Of a stretch of 64,000 bases of DNA, positions 1-7,799 are shown piece after piece. The position numbers were made by a program, and so were the translations under genes. How positions within the stretch are numbered: position 1 is the first letter of the stretch; each line of letters opens with the position of its first letter. This stretch comes from Bradyrhizobium sp. dw_411 (lineage in GTDB: Bacteria > Pseudomonadota > Alphaproteobacteria > Rhizobiales > Xanthobacteraceae): positions 146,835 to 210,834 of the forward strand of contig NZ_JAAVUY010000015.1 in assembly GCF_018449695.1 (NCBI RefSeq), written 5' to 3'. The notes beneath the pieces are model-generated. The model made no database searches. It saw only the letters and a program-made list of their open reading frames with translations, and had not been told where the DNA came from.

Positions 1-180
1 CAGCGTCGGGCCGGAGACCGTGCCGCCGGGACGCAGCATCTGATTGCTGTAGCGCTGTCGCAGCAGGCAGGAGGCACCGTCTGCGCTTTCGATCGATATG
101 TCGCCACCGCTGAAGGCCTGGGGGAACTCGACCTGAAGAAACTTCTCCAGCTCGGCCACGCTCATTTTCGCTATTGCCAT
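1..180 (-). CDS. PaaI-like hotdog thioesterase, N-terminal part (runs off the window)
   Basis: The reverse complement opens with ATG at 180 (MAIAKMSVAELEKFLQ) and stays open to the window edge, ending in RPGGTVSGPTL. That segment resembles the start of the central helix of PaaI/YbgC-type hotdog-fold acyl-CoA thioesterases, where a conserved RPGGTxSGP stretch precedes the catalytic helix. A second in-frame ATG at 165 (MSVAEL) is an alternative start. Only about 60 codons are visible, so the active-site Asp/Asn and the domain end cannot be checked. It is divergent from the crotonase-family gene that follows, which would suit shared acyl-CoA metabolism. The family call is from a short motif. Confidence 0.6.
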   Translation of the reverse strand, partial: MAIAKMSVAELEKFLQVEFPQAFSGGDISIESADGASCLLRQRYSNQMLRPGGTVSGPTL

Positions 181-281
181 TCTTGCTCCGTCCACCCTCG
201 CCTCGTCTTGCTTGTTACATTAAGCTGTCACATCTGCCCAAATGGATTATTCGAAGGATATTTCATGGACTATTCGTGGAT

Positions 282-1112
282 ATGCCGATGACGCTCCAGG
301 CCGCCCGCGCCGCTACACCCCAGACCCCTATCCTGCTGCGCGAAAACGTCGGCAGCATCTGCGTGCTCACGCTCAATCGCCCCTCGGCCCGCAACAGCCT
401 GTCGGAAGGCATGATTGCCGAGCTGCACACGGCGCTGAAGGATGTTCATGATGACGCCAATGTACGCGCGCTGGTGATCGCGGCGAACGGCTCGGCCTTC
501 TCCGCTGGCCACGACATGAAAGAACTGACCGCGCGGCGCATTGATCCCGATCACGGACGCGCTTATTTCGCCGAGATCATGACCGCCTGCAGCGCGATGA
601 TGCAGGCCATCGTACAATTGCCAAAGCCTGTCGTCGCGGCCGTCCAGGGTATCGCGACCGCAGCGGGCTGCCAGCTGGTGGCCAGTTGCGATCTTGCGGT
701 CGCCTCGGAGGCCGCCGCCTTCGCCACGCCCGGCGTCGATATCGGACTGTTCTGTTCGACGCCGATGGTGGCGCTGTCGCGCAATGTTCCGCGCAAGCAG
801 GCGATGGAAATGCTGCTCACCGGCGAGCCGGTCCCGGCCACGACAGCGCTGAATATCGGCCTCATCAACCGTGTCGTTCCCGCCGGCACCGAGCGCGAGG
901 CCGCCATTGCGCTGGCGCAAAAGGTCGCGCTCAAATCCGCCTACACGATCAAGCTCGGCAAGGCCGCCTTCTACCGCCAGGCCGAAATGAGCCTTGCGGA
1001 TGCCTATCGCTATGCGGCAGAGGTGATGACCGAAAACATGATGGCCCGCGACGCCGAGGAAGGCATCGGCGCCTTCATCGAAAAACGCGAGCCGAAGTGG
1101 CAGGATAAATAA
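282..1112 (+). CDS. Enoyl-CoA hydratase/isomerase (crotonase) family protein
   Basis: 276 aa. The crotonase fold is clear: LTLNRPSARNSLS near residue 30, the first oxyanion-hole segment SAFSAGHDMKEL near 72, and the second segment AAGCQLVASCDLAV near 128. The open frame extends back to 174, but the ATG at 282 begins the recognisable sequence, so I chose it. The Glu in GGGCE of true hydratases is Gln here (AAGCQ), and the second catalytic Glu position (FGxPE) reads ATPGVD. Both acid/base glutamates therefore seem absent, as in ECHDC3-like members, so a hydratase activity should not be assumed. It lies upstream of a CoA-binding protein and a sulfhydrylase, with an intergenic repeat between. Confidence 0.85.
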   Translation: MPMTLQAARAATPQTPILLRENVGSICVLTLNRPSARNSLSEGMIAELHTALKDVHDDANVRALVIAANGSAFSAGHDMKELTARRIDPDHGRAYFAEIMTACSAMMQAIVQLPKPVVAAVQGIATAAGCQLVASCDLAVASEAAAFATPGVDIGLFCSTPMVALSRNVPRKQAMEMLLTGEPVPATTALNIGLINRVVPAGTEREAAIALAQKVALKSAYTIKLGKAAFYRQAEMSLADAYRYAAEVMTENMMARDAEEGIGAFIEKREPKWQDK

Positions 1113-1151
1113 TTGTCGCGATTGCTGGCAAGCGACGGATGGGTCCTCTCC

Positions 1152-1253
1152 GTCATTCCGGGGCGATGCAACGCATCGAACTACAATGTGCAATTGCACA
1201 TTGGAGAATCTCGAGATTCCGGGTCTGGTGCTAGCGCACCATCCCGGAATGAC
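1152..1253. repeat. Intergenic palindromic repeat (GTCATTCCGG...CCGGAATGAC)
   Basis: The ends are inverted (GTCATTCCGG at 1152 and CCGGAATGAC ending at 1253), and an internal perfect 20-bp palindrome CAATGTGCAATTGCACATTG lies at 1183-1202. It sits between two co-directional genes. The same outer termini recur at 41677-41774, which points to a dispersed family typical of Bradyrhizobium genomes. Confidence 0.75.
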
Positions 1254-1309
1254 GTTGAGAACAATTACGCTCGCGCCATGACGCCATACAAATCGAATGA
1301 TCATTCAAC

Positions 1310-1894
1310 ATGAACCACGACACCTACGCCGATAATTACATCCGCGAAATTCTCAACGGCGTGAAATCAATCGCGATGGTCGGGGCGTCGCCGGTCAATG
1401 TGCGGCCGAGTTATTTTGCCTTCAAATATCTCGCACAGCGCGGCTACGACATGATCCCGGTCAATCCCGGCCATGTCGGCAAAAGTCTGCTCGACAAGCC
1501 CTTTGTCGGCTCGCTGCGCGAAATCGGCCGTCCCATCGATATGATCGACATCTTCCGCAATTCGAGCCACATCATGCCGGTGGTCGACGAAGCGCTGCAA
1601 TTGATGCCGCTGCCGAAAGTGATCTGGATGCAACTCGGCGCGCGCGACGATGCCGCCGCCGAAAAAGCCGAGGCCGCCGGCATCAAGGTCGTGATGAACC
1701 GCTGCCCGAAAATCGAATATGGGCGGCTGTCGTCGGAAATCTCGTGGATGGGCGTCAATTCGCGAACGCTGAGTTCAAAGCGCGCGCCGATGCCGACCCA
1801 GGGCATGCGGCTTTCCCTGAATCGGATGAGCGTCGGCGGCGGCGAAACCACCGCGTCCGATCGTGCCGCGAAAAACAAGAACGACCCCACTTAA
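1310..1894 (+). CDS. CoA-binding domain protein (YccU-like)
   Basis: 194 aa. The Rossmann-like CoA_binding domain fills residues 10-140, with the nucleotide-binding start IAMVGASPVNVRPS, then YDMIPVNPG, and the late motif VVMNRCPKIEYGRL, a hallmark of the YccU subfamily of single-domain CoA-binding proteins. The C-terminal 50 residues are Ser/Arg-rich and look unstructured. ATG at 1310 is the only sensible start. The next gene on the same strand is an O-acetylhomoserine sulfhydrylase, a pairing I know from other Bradyrhizobium genomes; the functional link is unknown. Its physiological role is not established. Confidence 0.85.
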   Translation: MNHDTYADNYIREILNGVKSIAMVGASPVNVRPSYFAFKYLAQRGYDMIPVNPGHVGKSLLDKPFVGSLREIGRPIDMIDIFRNSSHIMPVVDEALQLMPLPKVIWMQLGARDDAAAEKAEAAGIKVVMNRCPKIEYGRLSSEISWMGVNSRTLSSKRAPMPTQGMRLSLNRMSVGGGETTASDRAAKNKNDPT

Positions 1895-1951
1895 CGCAAT
1901 TGCGAAACGTTTTTTTCACAGGCGCGACAAGATAAAGCAGGACTATTGCGA

Positions 1952-1970
1952 ACAATGCATGATGCATTGT
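1952..1970. promoter_or_regulatory. 19-bp perfect inverted repeat upstream of the sulfhydrylase gene
   Basis: ACAATGCAT-G-ATGCATTGT is a perfect 9-bp inverted repeat around one base, about 170 bp upstream of the ATG at 2138. It is the size and symmetry of a dimeric regulator operator. The regulator is not identified. Confidence 0.4.
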
Positions 1971-1985
1971 GCCGCCTTGACGGCG

Positions 1986-2026
1986 ACCGCCTCTGCCGCG
2001 ATTGTCCCCCGTTGGGAGGAGGCGGT
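1986..2026 (+). other. Leader hairpin upstream of the sulfhydrylase gene
   Basis: ACCGCCTC (1986-1993) and GAGGCGGT (2019-2026) form a perfect 8-bp stem in the 5' leader region of the gene at 2138. No T-run follows. I could not match it to a known riboswitch consensus. Confidence 0.3.
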
Positions 2027-2137
2027 TGGCACCGTCTCGAAATATAAGCGAAATACTAAGAACGCCGTGCCTCTCATCCTTCCCGCGGCCCAGCGGCTGC
2101 CGTTTGGGGCAATGAGGCCGTCACAGAGGAAAATACA

Positions 2138-3418
2138 ATGACCGATCGCCTTCCCGGATTTTCAACGCTTGCGGTGCATGCCGGCGCGCAGCCTGATCCC
2201 ACCACCGGCGCGCGCGCGACGCCGATCTATCAAACCACCTCATTCGTGTTCAATGACGCCGACCATGCTGCGTCGCTGTTCGGACTGCAGGCATTCGGCA
2301 ACATTTACACCCGGATCGGGAATCCGACGCAGGCGGTGCTGGAAGAGCGTGTCGCCGCACTCGAGGGCGGCACCGCCGCGCTCGCGGTGGCGTCGGGCCA
2401 CGCGGCCCAGGTCGTGGTGCTGCAGCAACTGCTGAAGCCGGGCGACGAGTTCATCGCCGCGCGAAAACTCTATGGCGGCTCGATCAACCAGTTCACCCAT
2501 GCCTTCAAGAGCTTCGGCTGGAACGTGGTGTGGGCCGATCCCGATGAAATCAGTAGCTTCGAGCGCGCGGTGACCCCGCATACCAAGGCGATCTTCATCG
2601 AATCGATCGCCAATCCCTCCGGCTCCATTACCGACATCGAGGCGATCGCCGCCGTCGCGCGCAAGGCCGGCGTGCCCCTGATCGTCGATAATACGCTGGC
2701 CAGTCCTTACCTGATCCGCCCGATCGATCACGGCGCCGATATCGTGGTGCATTCGCTGACCAAGTTTCTCGGCGGTCATGGCAACTCGCTCGGCGGCATC
2801 ATCGTCGATGCCGGCACCTTCGACTGGTCGAAGGACAACAAATATCCGATGCTGAGCGAACCGCGGCCGGAATATCACGGCATCAAGATCCAGGAGACGT
2901 TCGGCAATTTCGCGTTTGCGATCGCCTGCCGCGTGCTCGGCCTGCGTGACCTCGGCCCGGCGATCTCTCCGTTCAACGCCTTCATGATCCTCACCGGCAT
3001 CGAAACGTTGCCGCTGCGCATGCAGAAGCATTGCGAAAACGCCAAGGCGGTCGCGGAATTCCTCTCCGGCCATCGCGCGGTTGCAGCGGTGAATTATGCG
3101 GGCCTCGCCGGCGACAAGTACAACAACCTCGCCCGCAAATATGCGCCCAAGGGGGCCGGCGCGGTGTTCACCTTCAGCCTCAAGGGCGGTTACGACGCCG
3201 GCGTCAACCTGGTGTCCAACCTGAAACTGTTCTCGCATCTGGCCAATGTCGGCGACACCCGCTCGCTGGTGATCCATCCGGCATCGACCACGCACAGCCA
3301 GCTCGACGATGCCGCGAAGGTCAAGTCGGGCGCAGCGCCCGACGTGGTGCGGCTGTCGATCGGCATCGAAGACAAGGAAGACCTGATCGCGGATCTCGAT
3401 CAGGCGCTGAGCGCTTAA
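2138..3418 (+). CDS. metY: O-acetylhomoserine aminocarboxypropyltransferase (sulfhydrylase)
   Basis: 426 aa, normal length for the Cys/Met-metabolism PLP family. It would make homocysteine (or methionine) from O-acetylhomoserine and sulfide (or methanethiol) in the cytoplasm. Visible signatures are STLAVHAGAQPDPTTGAR at the N-terminus, the phosphate-binding tyrosine region IYTRIGNPT, the PLP-lysine motif SLTKFLGGHGNSLGG (Lys209) and the late SIGIEDKEDLIADL. The upstream leader of 243 bp carries a perfect palindrome and a hairpin, so control at DNA or RNA level is likely. A GC-rich hairpin lies about 85 bp downstream. MetY and MetZ are hard to separate by eye; the long GAQPDPTTGA start and overall length favour the O-acetyl type. 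Confidence 0.9.
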   Translation: MTDRLPGFSTLAVHAGAQPDPTTGARATPIYQTTSFVFNDADHAASLFGLQAFGNIYTRIGNPTQAVLEERVAALEGGTAALAVASGHAAQVVVLQQLLKPGDEFIAARKLYGGSINQFTHAFKSFGWNVVWADPDEISSFERAVTPHTKAIFIESIANPSGSITDIEAIAAVARKAGVPLIVDNTLASPYLIRPIDHGADIVVHSLTKFLGGHGNSLGGIIVDAGTFDWSKDNKYPMLSEPRPEYHGIKIQETFGNFAFAIACRVLGLRDLGPAISPFNAFMILTGIETLPLRMQKHCENAKAVAEFLSGHRAVAAVNYAGLAGDKYNNLARKYAPKGAGAVFTFSLKGGYDAGVNLVSNLKLFSHLANVGDTRSLVIHPASTTHSQLDDAAKVKSGAAPDVVRLSIGIEDKEDLIADLDQALSA

Positions 3419-3502
3419 GTCGCGCGAAGCACAACGCTGCACCGCGGCCACGCGGTTCGATCTCCAGCGCTCCGGCATACTGTTCCTCATGCCGGAGCCT
3501 GT

Positions 3503-3534
3503 CACCGGGGCGGCGTGGTCGCGCCGCCCCGGTG
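3503..3534 (+). terminator. GC-rich hairpin after metY (possible terminator)
   Basis: CACCGGGGCGGCG and CGCCGCCCCGGTG form a perfect 13-bp stem with a 6-nt loop, 85 bp after the metY stop. There is no clear T-tract, so factor-independent termination is uncertain. Confidence 0.45.
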
Positions 3535-3598
3535 GCGGGGGTGACGACATCAGCCCAGTAGAATCAGTTATGCTCCCCGGGAAACCCGGGAACCTGCG

Positions 3599-3925
3599 AT
3601 GCTGCGCGCCATAACGCTATTGTTGTTGACGGCGGCGACATCAGGCGCGGTGCTGGCTGCGGATATGCCGCCACGGCATTCCAGATCGGGTCCGGTCTAT
3701 AAAGCCGCGCCGGAGCCCGAACGCGATTCCGATGTGCTGTTTACGCCGGCGCTGCCGACCATCCCGCCGCTGGTCCGCACGCCGATATTGCAGGGTTCAG
3801 CGGCGCTGCCGGGTTACTATGGGACGACCCATTCCTATGATTATAGGGGCCCCTATTACGGCGGCCCCTATGTCGATTATCGGGATCGCCTGCCCTACGC
3901 CTGCGGCGTTTACGGCTATTGCTGA
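3599..3925 (+). CDS. Small exported protein of unknown function
   Basis: 108 aa. An N-terminal signal peptide (MLRAITLLLLTAATSGAVLA, cleavage probably after VLA-A) is followed by a Pro/Tyr/Gly-rich mature part that includes the segment YDYRGPYYGGPYVDYRDR and a C-terminus with two Cys (YACGVYGYC). There is no recognised domain. Small Tyr/Gly/Pro-rich secreted proteins like this are common in rhizobia, and a cell-surface or periplasmic location is inferred from the signal peptide only. It is convergent with ctaA. Confidence 0.7.
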   Translation: MLRAITLLLLTAATSGAVLAADMPPRHSRSGPVYKAAPEPERDSDVLFTPALPTIPPLVRTPILQGSAALPGYYGTTHSYDYRGPYYGGPYVDYRDRLPYACGVYGYC

Positions 3926-3943
3926 AATCTGAACGTTCGCGTG

Positions 3944-5035
3944 TCAGGCCGCCGTGCGTTGGCCCACCGGATAATTTTGCGGCGCCTGCGCCGGCTGCCG
4001 CGCGGCCAGCCGTTCGGCCTGCATGACCGCCATCGTCAGCACCACAATCGCAAAGGCCTGATGCGCCAGACCAAGATCCATCGGAACCTGATTGAGCAGC
4101 GTGAAAATACCCAGCGTCGCCTGCAGCGTTACGGCAACCGCCAACCGCACCGCGCCGCCAATCGCCTCTGTCCCGGCCCGCGAACGAACCGCGTCGAGCA
4201 CATGCAGGATCGCCAGCACAAACAGCGTGTAGGCGACCATGCGATGTTCGAACTGAACCGTCAGCGCATTGTCGAACAGATTGCGCCACCACGGCGTCTC
4301 GAAGAAAAGCCGTGCCGCGGAAGGTATCAAGCCGCCATCGATATCCGGCCAGGTGTTGTAGATCTTGCCCGCGCGCAGGCCCGCGACCAGCGCACCGAGA
4401 TAAAGCTGCACGAAGGTCAGCACCAGCAGAACCACACTCGTGATTTTCAGCCGCGCTGAAACTGCTGGAGACGGCCGCTCCACCAGCCGCCTTAATGTCC
4501 AGACGATGCCTGCAAAAATCAGCAGCGCCAGCACCAGATGGGTGGCAAGGCGATAATGCGAAACCTCAACCCGCTGCGAAAGCCCCGATGCCACCATCCA
4601 CCAGCCGACCACGCCCTGTAGTCCGCCGAGACCGAAGATCAGCCACAGCCGCCGCTTGAGATCGGCGCTGAAAACACCGCGCCACAGGAACCAAAGAAAG
4701 GGCAGCAGATAGGCCACACCGATCACGCGTCCGAGCAGCCGATGGCTCCATTCCCACCAGAAGATCGTCTTGAACTCGGCCAGAGTCATGCCGGCATTCA
4801 TGGCCTGATATTGCGGAATGGTCTTGTAGGCGTCGAATGCCCTTGTCCATTGCTCCTGATTGAGCGGCGGCAGCGCGCCGGTGACCGGCTTCCATTCAAC
4901 GATCGAAAGCCCTGACTCGGTCAGGCGCGTGGCGCCGCCGACCAGCACCATGATCGCGATCAGCACGGCGATCGAGATCAACCACCAGCGGACGGCGCGG
5001 TTTGGCTGGGCTTGAGAGGCGGAAATACCGGTCAT
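3944..5035 (-). CDS. ctaA: Heme A synthase (COX15/CtaA)
   Basis: 363 aa integral membrane protein with about eight hydrophobic helices. CtaA converts heme O to heme A for aa3-type cytochrome oxidase in the inner membrane. The four histidines expected as heme ligands are visible in WEWSHRLLGR, VSHYRLATHL, FEHRMVAYTL and LAHQAFAIVV. The signature GGATRLTESGLSIVEWKPV after the first helix is diagnostic for the alphaproteobacterial (type 2) form. The frame extends one GTG upstream (5038), but the ATG at 5035 is preferred. No oxidase genes are adjacent. Confidence 0.95.
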   Translation of the reverse strand: MTGISASQAQPNRAVRWWLISIAVLIAIMVLVGGATRLTESGLSIVEWKPVTGALPPLNQEQWTRAFDAYKTIPQYQAMNAGMTLAEFKTIFWWEWSHRLLGRVIGVAYLLPFLWFLWRGVFSADLKRRLWLIFGLGGLQGVVGWWMVASGLSQRVEVSHYRLATHLVLALLIFAGIVWTLRRLVERPSPAVSARLKITSVVLLVLTFVQLYLGALVAGLRAGKIYNTWPDIDGGLIPSAARLFFETPWWRNLFDNALTVQFEHRMVAYTLFVLAILHVLDAVRSRAGTEAIGGAVRLAVAVTLQATLGIFTLLNQVPMDLGLAHQAFAIVVLTMAVMQAERLAARQPAQAPQNYPVGQRTAA

Positions 5036-5127
5036 CACGCTGCGCTTGAATGAATTGGCGCGCCCCTTATAGTCCGCCCCTTCCGGCGCGCAAGGCGCGC
5101 CCTGACCGCGAGCCGCACATTTCCGTC

Positions 5128-5334
5128 ATGACCATACGCACCCGCAAGTTCTTTGGAACCATCGCCCTTTTGGTCCTGGTCGTATTCTGGTCGCTGATGG
5201 GAATGACGGTGGCGCAGACGCCGTGGCTGGCCAATTCCGGATGGCTGCAGGCCATTTTCTATGTCGTGGCCGGGATCGGATGGGTGCTGCCTGCAATGCC
5301 GATCATCAGTTGGATGTCCAAGCCCGACATCTAA
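5128..5334 (+). CDS. DUF2842 family small membrane protein
   Basis: 68 aa with two hydrophobic helices (FFGTIALLVLVVFWSLMGMT and the AIFYVVAGIGWVLPAMPII region) separated by a short loop, ending in SWMSKPD. This matches the DUF2842 family of alphaproteobacterial small membrane proteins, whose function is unknown. The frame extends to 5050, but the ATG at 5128 gives the family's usual length. It is divergent from ctaA, and the intergenic region of about 90 bp must serve both promoters. Confidence 0.75.
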   Translation: MTIRTRKFFGTIALLVLVVFWSLMGMTVAQTPWLANSGWLQAIFYVVAGIGWVLPAMPIISWMSKPDI

Positions 5335-5359
5335 ATGCCCGACGTCTGAAATCCGGCTC

Positions 5360-6463
5360 CTAAAATTCCTGGCTACGCGCGGGCCTCGCCTGAGGAAATG
5401 TAATCCCCGAGAGGATCACGCGCATCGCGCGTAGCGAATGCCGCCGCCCATCCCAACTGATGCGTGGCAGCGCGTGCAAATCGGTGCGTCCCTCGGTCTC
5501 GACGACGCCTGATATCGCCGAGGCTGCACTGGTGAATCCGGCCTCTTCGGCCATCGCCATATGTTGCCGCCGCCACGATGCACGGTCGCCGAACGGATAG
5601 GCGAAATGCCTGATGTCGCGGTGAAACGCAGTATGCGCGACCGCCTTCCCCATCATCATCTCGCGCAGCGCCGCGGCGTCTTTCAGATTCGACAAAACCG
5701 GATAGTTCACCGTGCCGCTTCCGATCGTGACCAGGGGATCGGCCGCCAGCCTGGCCAGATCGTCCCAGTCCAGCGACGCCTCGCGCGACAATGCCGCGAT
5801 GTCGACGGAATATCGCGAGCAGAGATCCTTGATGGCCGCAGAAAGATCTGTGGGAGCCAGCGTGCGCAGCCATCCCGACAGGAAATCATAGAGCTGATAT
5901 TTCTCAGATGTGCTCGCGATATCGAAATGCCGCTCCTTGCGATCCATCATCAGGCTGACGCGGCTCTCGCTCGCAATCACCGCCTCCAGTGCCAGCCACC
6001 AGGTCTCGCCGAGACCGTCCGGGAATGCGGTAGGGACATAGACGGTGAAGGGAACGCCGTGCTGCGACAGCACCGGATAGGCCGACGCGATCAGATCCTT
6101 GTAGCCGCCGTCGAATGTCAGGCTCACAAACCGTCTTGGCGCGGCCAGCCTGACCGAGCGTTGACAAACCTCGTCCAGCGAGACGATGTCGAACTTCCAG
6201 CGCTTCAACGCCTTGATGGTTCGATCGAGGAATTTGGGCGAAATTTCCCGGGATTTAAGCGGTTGAAAGCGCGCGCTGCGCGGCGGACGCACCCGCTCAA
6301 AACGCATGATGACGCCGGCGCCGCCGGTGCGCCTTCCCCTGAGCAACGGCAGGCCGCTGAAATAGGCGAGTTCCAGCTTCAGACTGGTCAGTAATCGGTT
6401 GTCCGATGGCAACGTCCAGCCCTCAATCCGGCGGCTTTCGCCCCGCCGCGGCCGCATTGTCAT
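5360..6463 (-). CDS. NodB-type polysaccharide deacetylase homologue with altered active site
   Basis: 367 aa from the ATG at 6463 (MTMRPRRGES). The open frame runs to 6868 but overlaps the divergent GNAT gene, so the shorter form is chosen. The NodB fold is recognisable: RFVSLTFDGGYKDL, a GVPFTVYVPTAF strand, IGSGTVNYPVLSNL and RHFAYPFGD. In active family members the first motif is TFDDG and the second is SHTxxH. Here the metal Asp is Gly (TFDGG) and both metal His are replaced (SGTVNYP), so the usual D-H-H metal triad is gone. It opens the exopolysaccharide locus and is divergent from the GNAT gene at 6542. A deacetylase activity is doubtful; a binding or scaffolding role is inference. Confidence 0.8.
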   Translation of the reverse strand: MTMRPRRGESRRIEGWTLPSDNRLLTSLKLELAYFSGLPLLRGRRTGGAGVIMRFERVRPPRSARFQPLKSREISPKFLDRTIKALKRWKFDIVSLDEVCQRSVRLAAPRRFVSLTFDGGYKDLIASAYPVLSQHGVPFTVYVPTAFPDGLGETWWLALEAVIASESRVSLMMDRKERHFDIASTSEKYQLYDFLSGWLRTLAPTDLSAAIKDLCSRYSVDIAALSREASLDWDDLARLAADPLVTIGSGTVNYPVLSNLKDAAALREMMMGKAVAHTAFHRDIRHFAYPFGDRASWRRQHMAMAEEAGFTSAASAISGVVETEGRTDLHALPRISWDGRRHSLRAMRVILSGITFPQARPARSQEF

Positions 6464-6541
6464 TACTCTTTGTTGACATTTCTTTGCAAAGGTCGGCCAA
6501 CGCTGAAAAGTGTAAATAATTCCTTGTAGACAGGTTTCGCG

Positions 6542-7732
6542 ATGACCATGGCTGCCGCGATCGAAAGCCGGACAGCGGAAGCGCCCGCGTGGTCGAAGGC
6601 AAGCCGTATTGCCAGCGTCGATATTCTCGGCGATCTTGGACAGGCCGAGACGATCTGGCGCCGCCTCGAAGATCAGCAGCACATCTCCACGCCCTATCAA
6701 CGGTTCGATTTTCTCAGCCCCTGGCAAAGACTGGTCGGCGAGCGTGAGAACTTGCGGCCCTTCATCGTCATTGCCTATGACGTCGAACGCCGGCCGCTGC
6801 TGCTGCTGCCGCTGGCGCTTCGGCAGGAACATGGCGTTCGCGTCGCAAGCTTCATGGGCGGCAAGCACGCCACCTTCAACATGGCGCTGTGGGACCGCGA
6901 TTTTGCGGCGGCTGCAAACCGCGCCGATCTCGATACGCTGATCTCGGCGATATCAGCGCAATCCGAAGCCGATGTGCTGGCTTTCAACCAGCAACCGCAG
7001 AGCTGGCGGGATTTGCGAAATCCGATGGCGATGCTGCCGCACCAGGTTTCCGCCAATGATTGTCCGCTGCTGACGGTGGTGCCGGACACCCCGCCCACCG
7101 AGCGGATCAGCAACTCGTTTCGCCGCCGGCTCAAGGGCAAGGAACGCAAATTGAGTGCCCTGCCCGGCTATCGTTATCGCGTCGCCACGACCGACGCCGA
7201 GATCGGGCGCCTGCTCGAAGCATTCTTCCGCATCAAGCCGCTGCGAATGGCGGAGCAGAAACTGCCCGACGTGTTCGCCGACCCCGGCGTCGAGGATTTT
7301 ATCCGTGATGTCTGCCTGACGCCGCTCGCGGGCGGCGGCCACGTCATCGATATTCACGCCCTTGAATGCGACGACGAGGTCATCGCGATCTTTGCCGGTG
7401 TCGCCGACGGCCATCGTTTTTCGATGATGTTCAATACCTACACGATGTCCGGCAATTCGCGCTACAGCCCCGGATTGATCCTGGTGCGCAACATCGTCGA
7501 CCATTACGCCGAACGCGGATATCACGCACTCGATCTCGGAATCGGATCGGACAGCTACAAAAGGCTGTTTTGCAAGAGCGATGAGCCGATCTTTGACAGC
7601 TTCATCCCGCTCAGCCTGCGCGGCACCCTCGCCGCGGCGGCGATGTCAGGCGTCAACCGCGCCAAGCATTTGGTGAAGCACACGCCAGCGCTGTTTCATG
7701 TGGCGCAAAAGCTGCGAAGCGCGCTTCGCTGA
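6542..7732 (+). CDS. GNAT/FemAB-like acyltransferase of the CelD (Acetyltransf_6) type
   Basis: 396 aa. The C-terminal half has the Acetyltransf_6 pattern: SNSFRRRLKGKERKLSALPG near residue 190, DIHALECDDEVIAIFAGV, then FSMMFNTYTMSGNSRYSPGL and the LDLGIGSDSYKRLFCK end motif. Such proteins are found in cellulose and exopolysaccharide loci and are thought to acylate sugar residues; the true substrate here is unknown. ATG at 6542 or the second ATG two codons later could be used. It shares a 78-bp divergent promoter region with the NodB-like gene and is convergent with the chain-length gene that follows. Confidence 0.8.
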   Translation: MTMAAAIESRTAEAPAWSKASRIASVDILGDLGQAETIWRRLEDQQHISTPYQRFDFLSPWQRLVGERENLRPFIVIAYDVERRPLLLLPLALRQEHGVRVASFMGGKHATFNMALWDRDFAAAANRADLDTLISAISAQSEADVLAFNQQPQSWRDLRNPMAMLPHQVSANDCPLLTVVPDTPPTERISNSFRRRLKGKERKLSALPGYRYRVATTDAEIGRLLEAFFRIKPLRMAEQKLPDVFADPGVEDFIRDVCLTPLAGGGHVIDIHALECDDEVIAIFAGVADGHRFSMMFNTYTMSGNSRYSPGLILVRNIVDHYAERGYHALDLGIGSDSYKRLFCKSDEPIFDSFIPLSLRGTLAAAAMSGVNRAKHLVKHTPALFHVAQKLRSALR

Positions 7733-7799
7733 TCTGATCCGGAAATTATATTATTCAACGCATGCCCTTGAACCGGGGCCGCGTTGACGGCCGCCGCGT

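Noticed and set aside
1895..2137. SAM-II type riboswitch before metY
   Set aside because: The leader has a hairpin and a palindrome, but I could not find the conserved SAM-II core, so no riboswitch is called.
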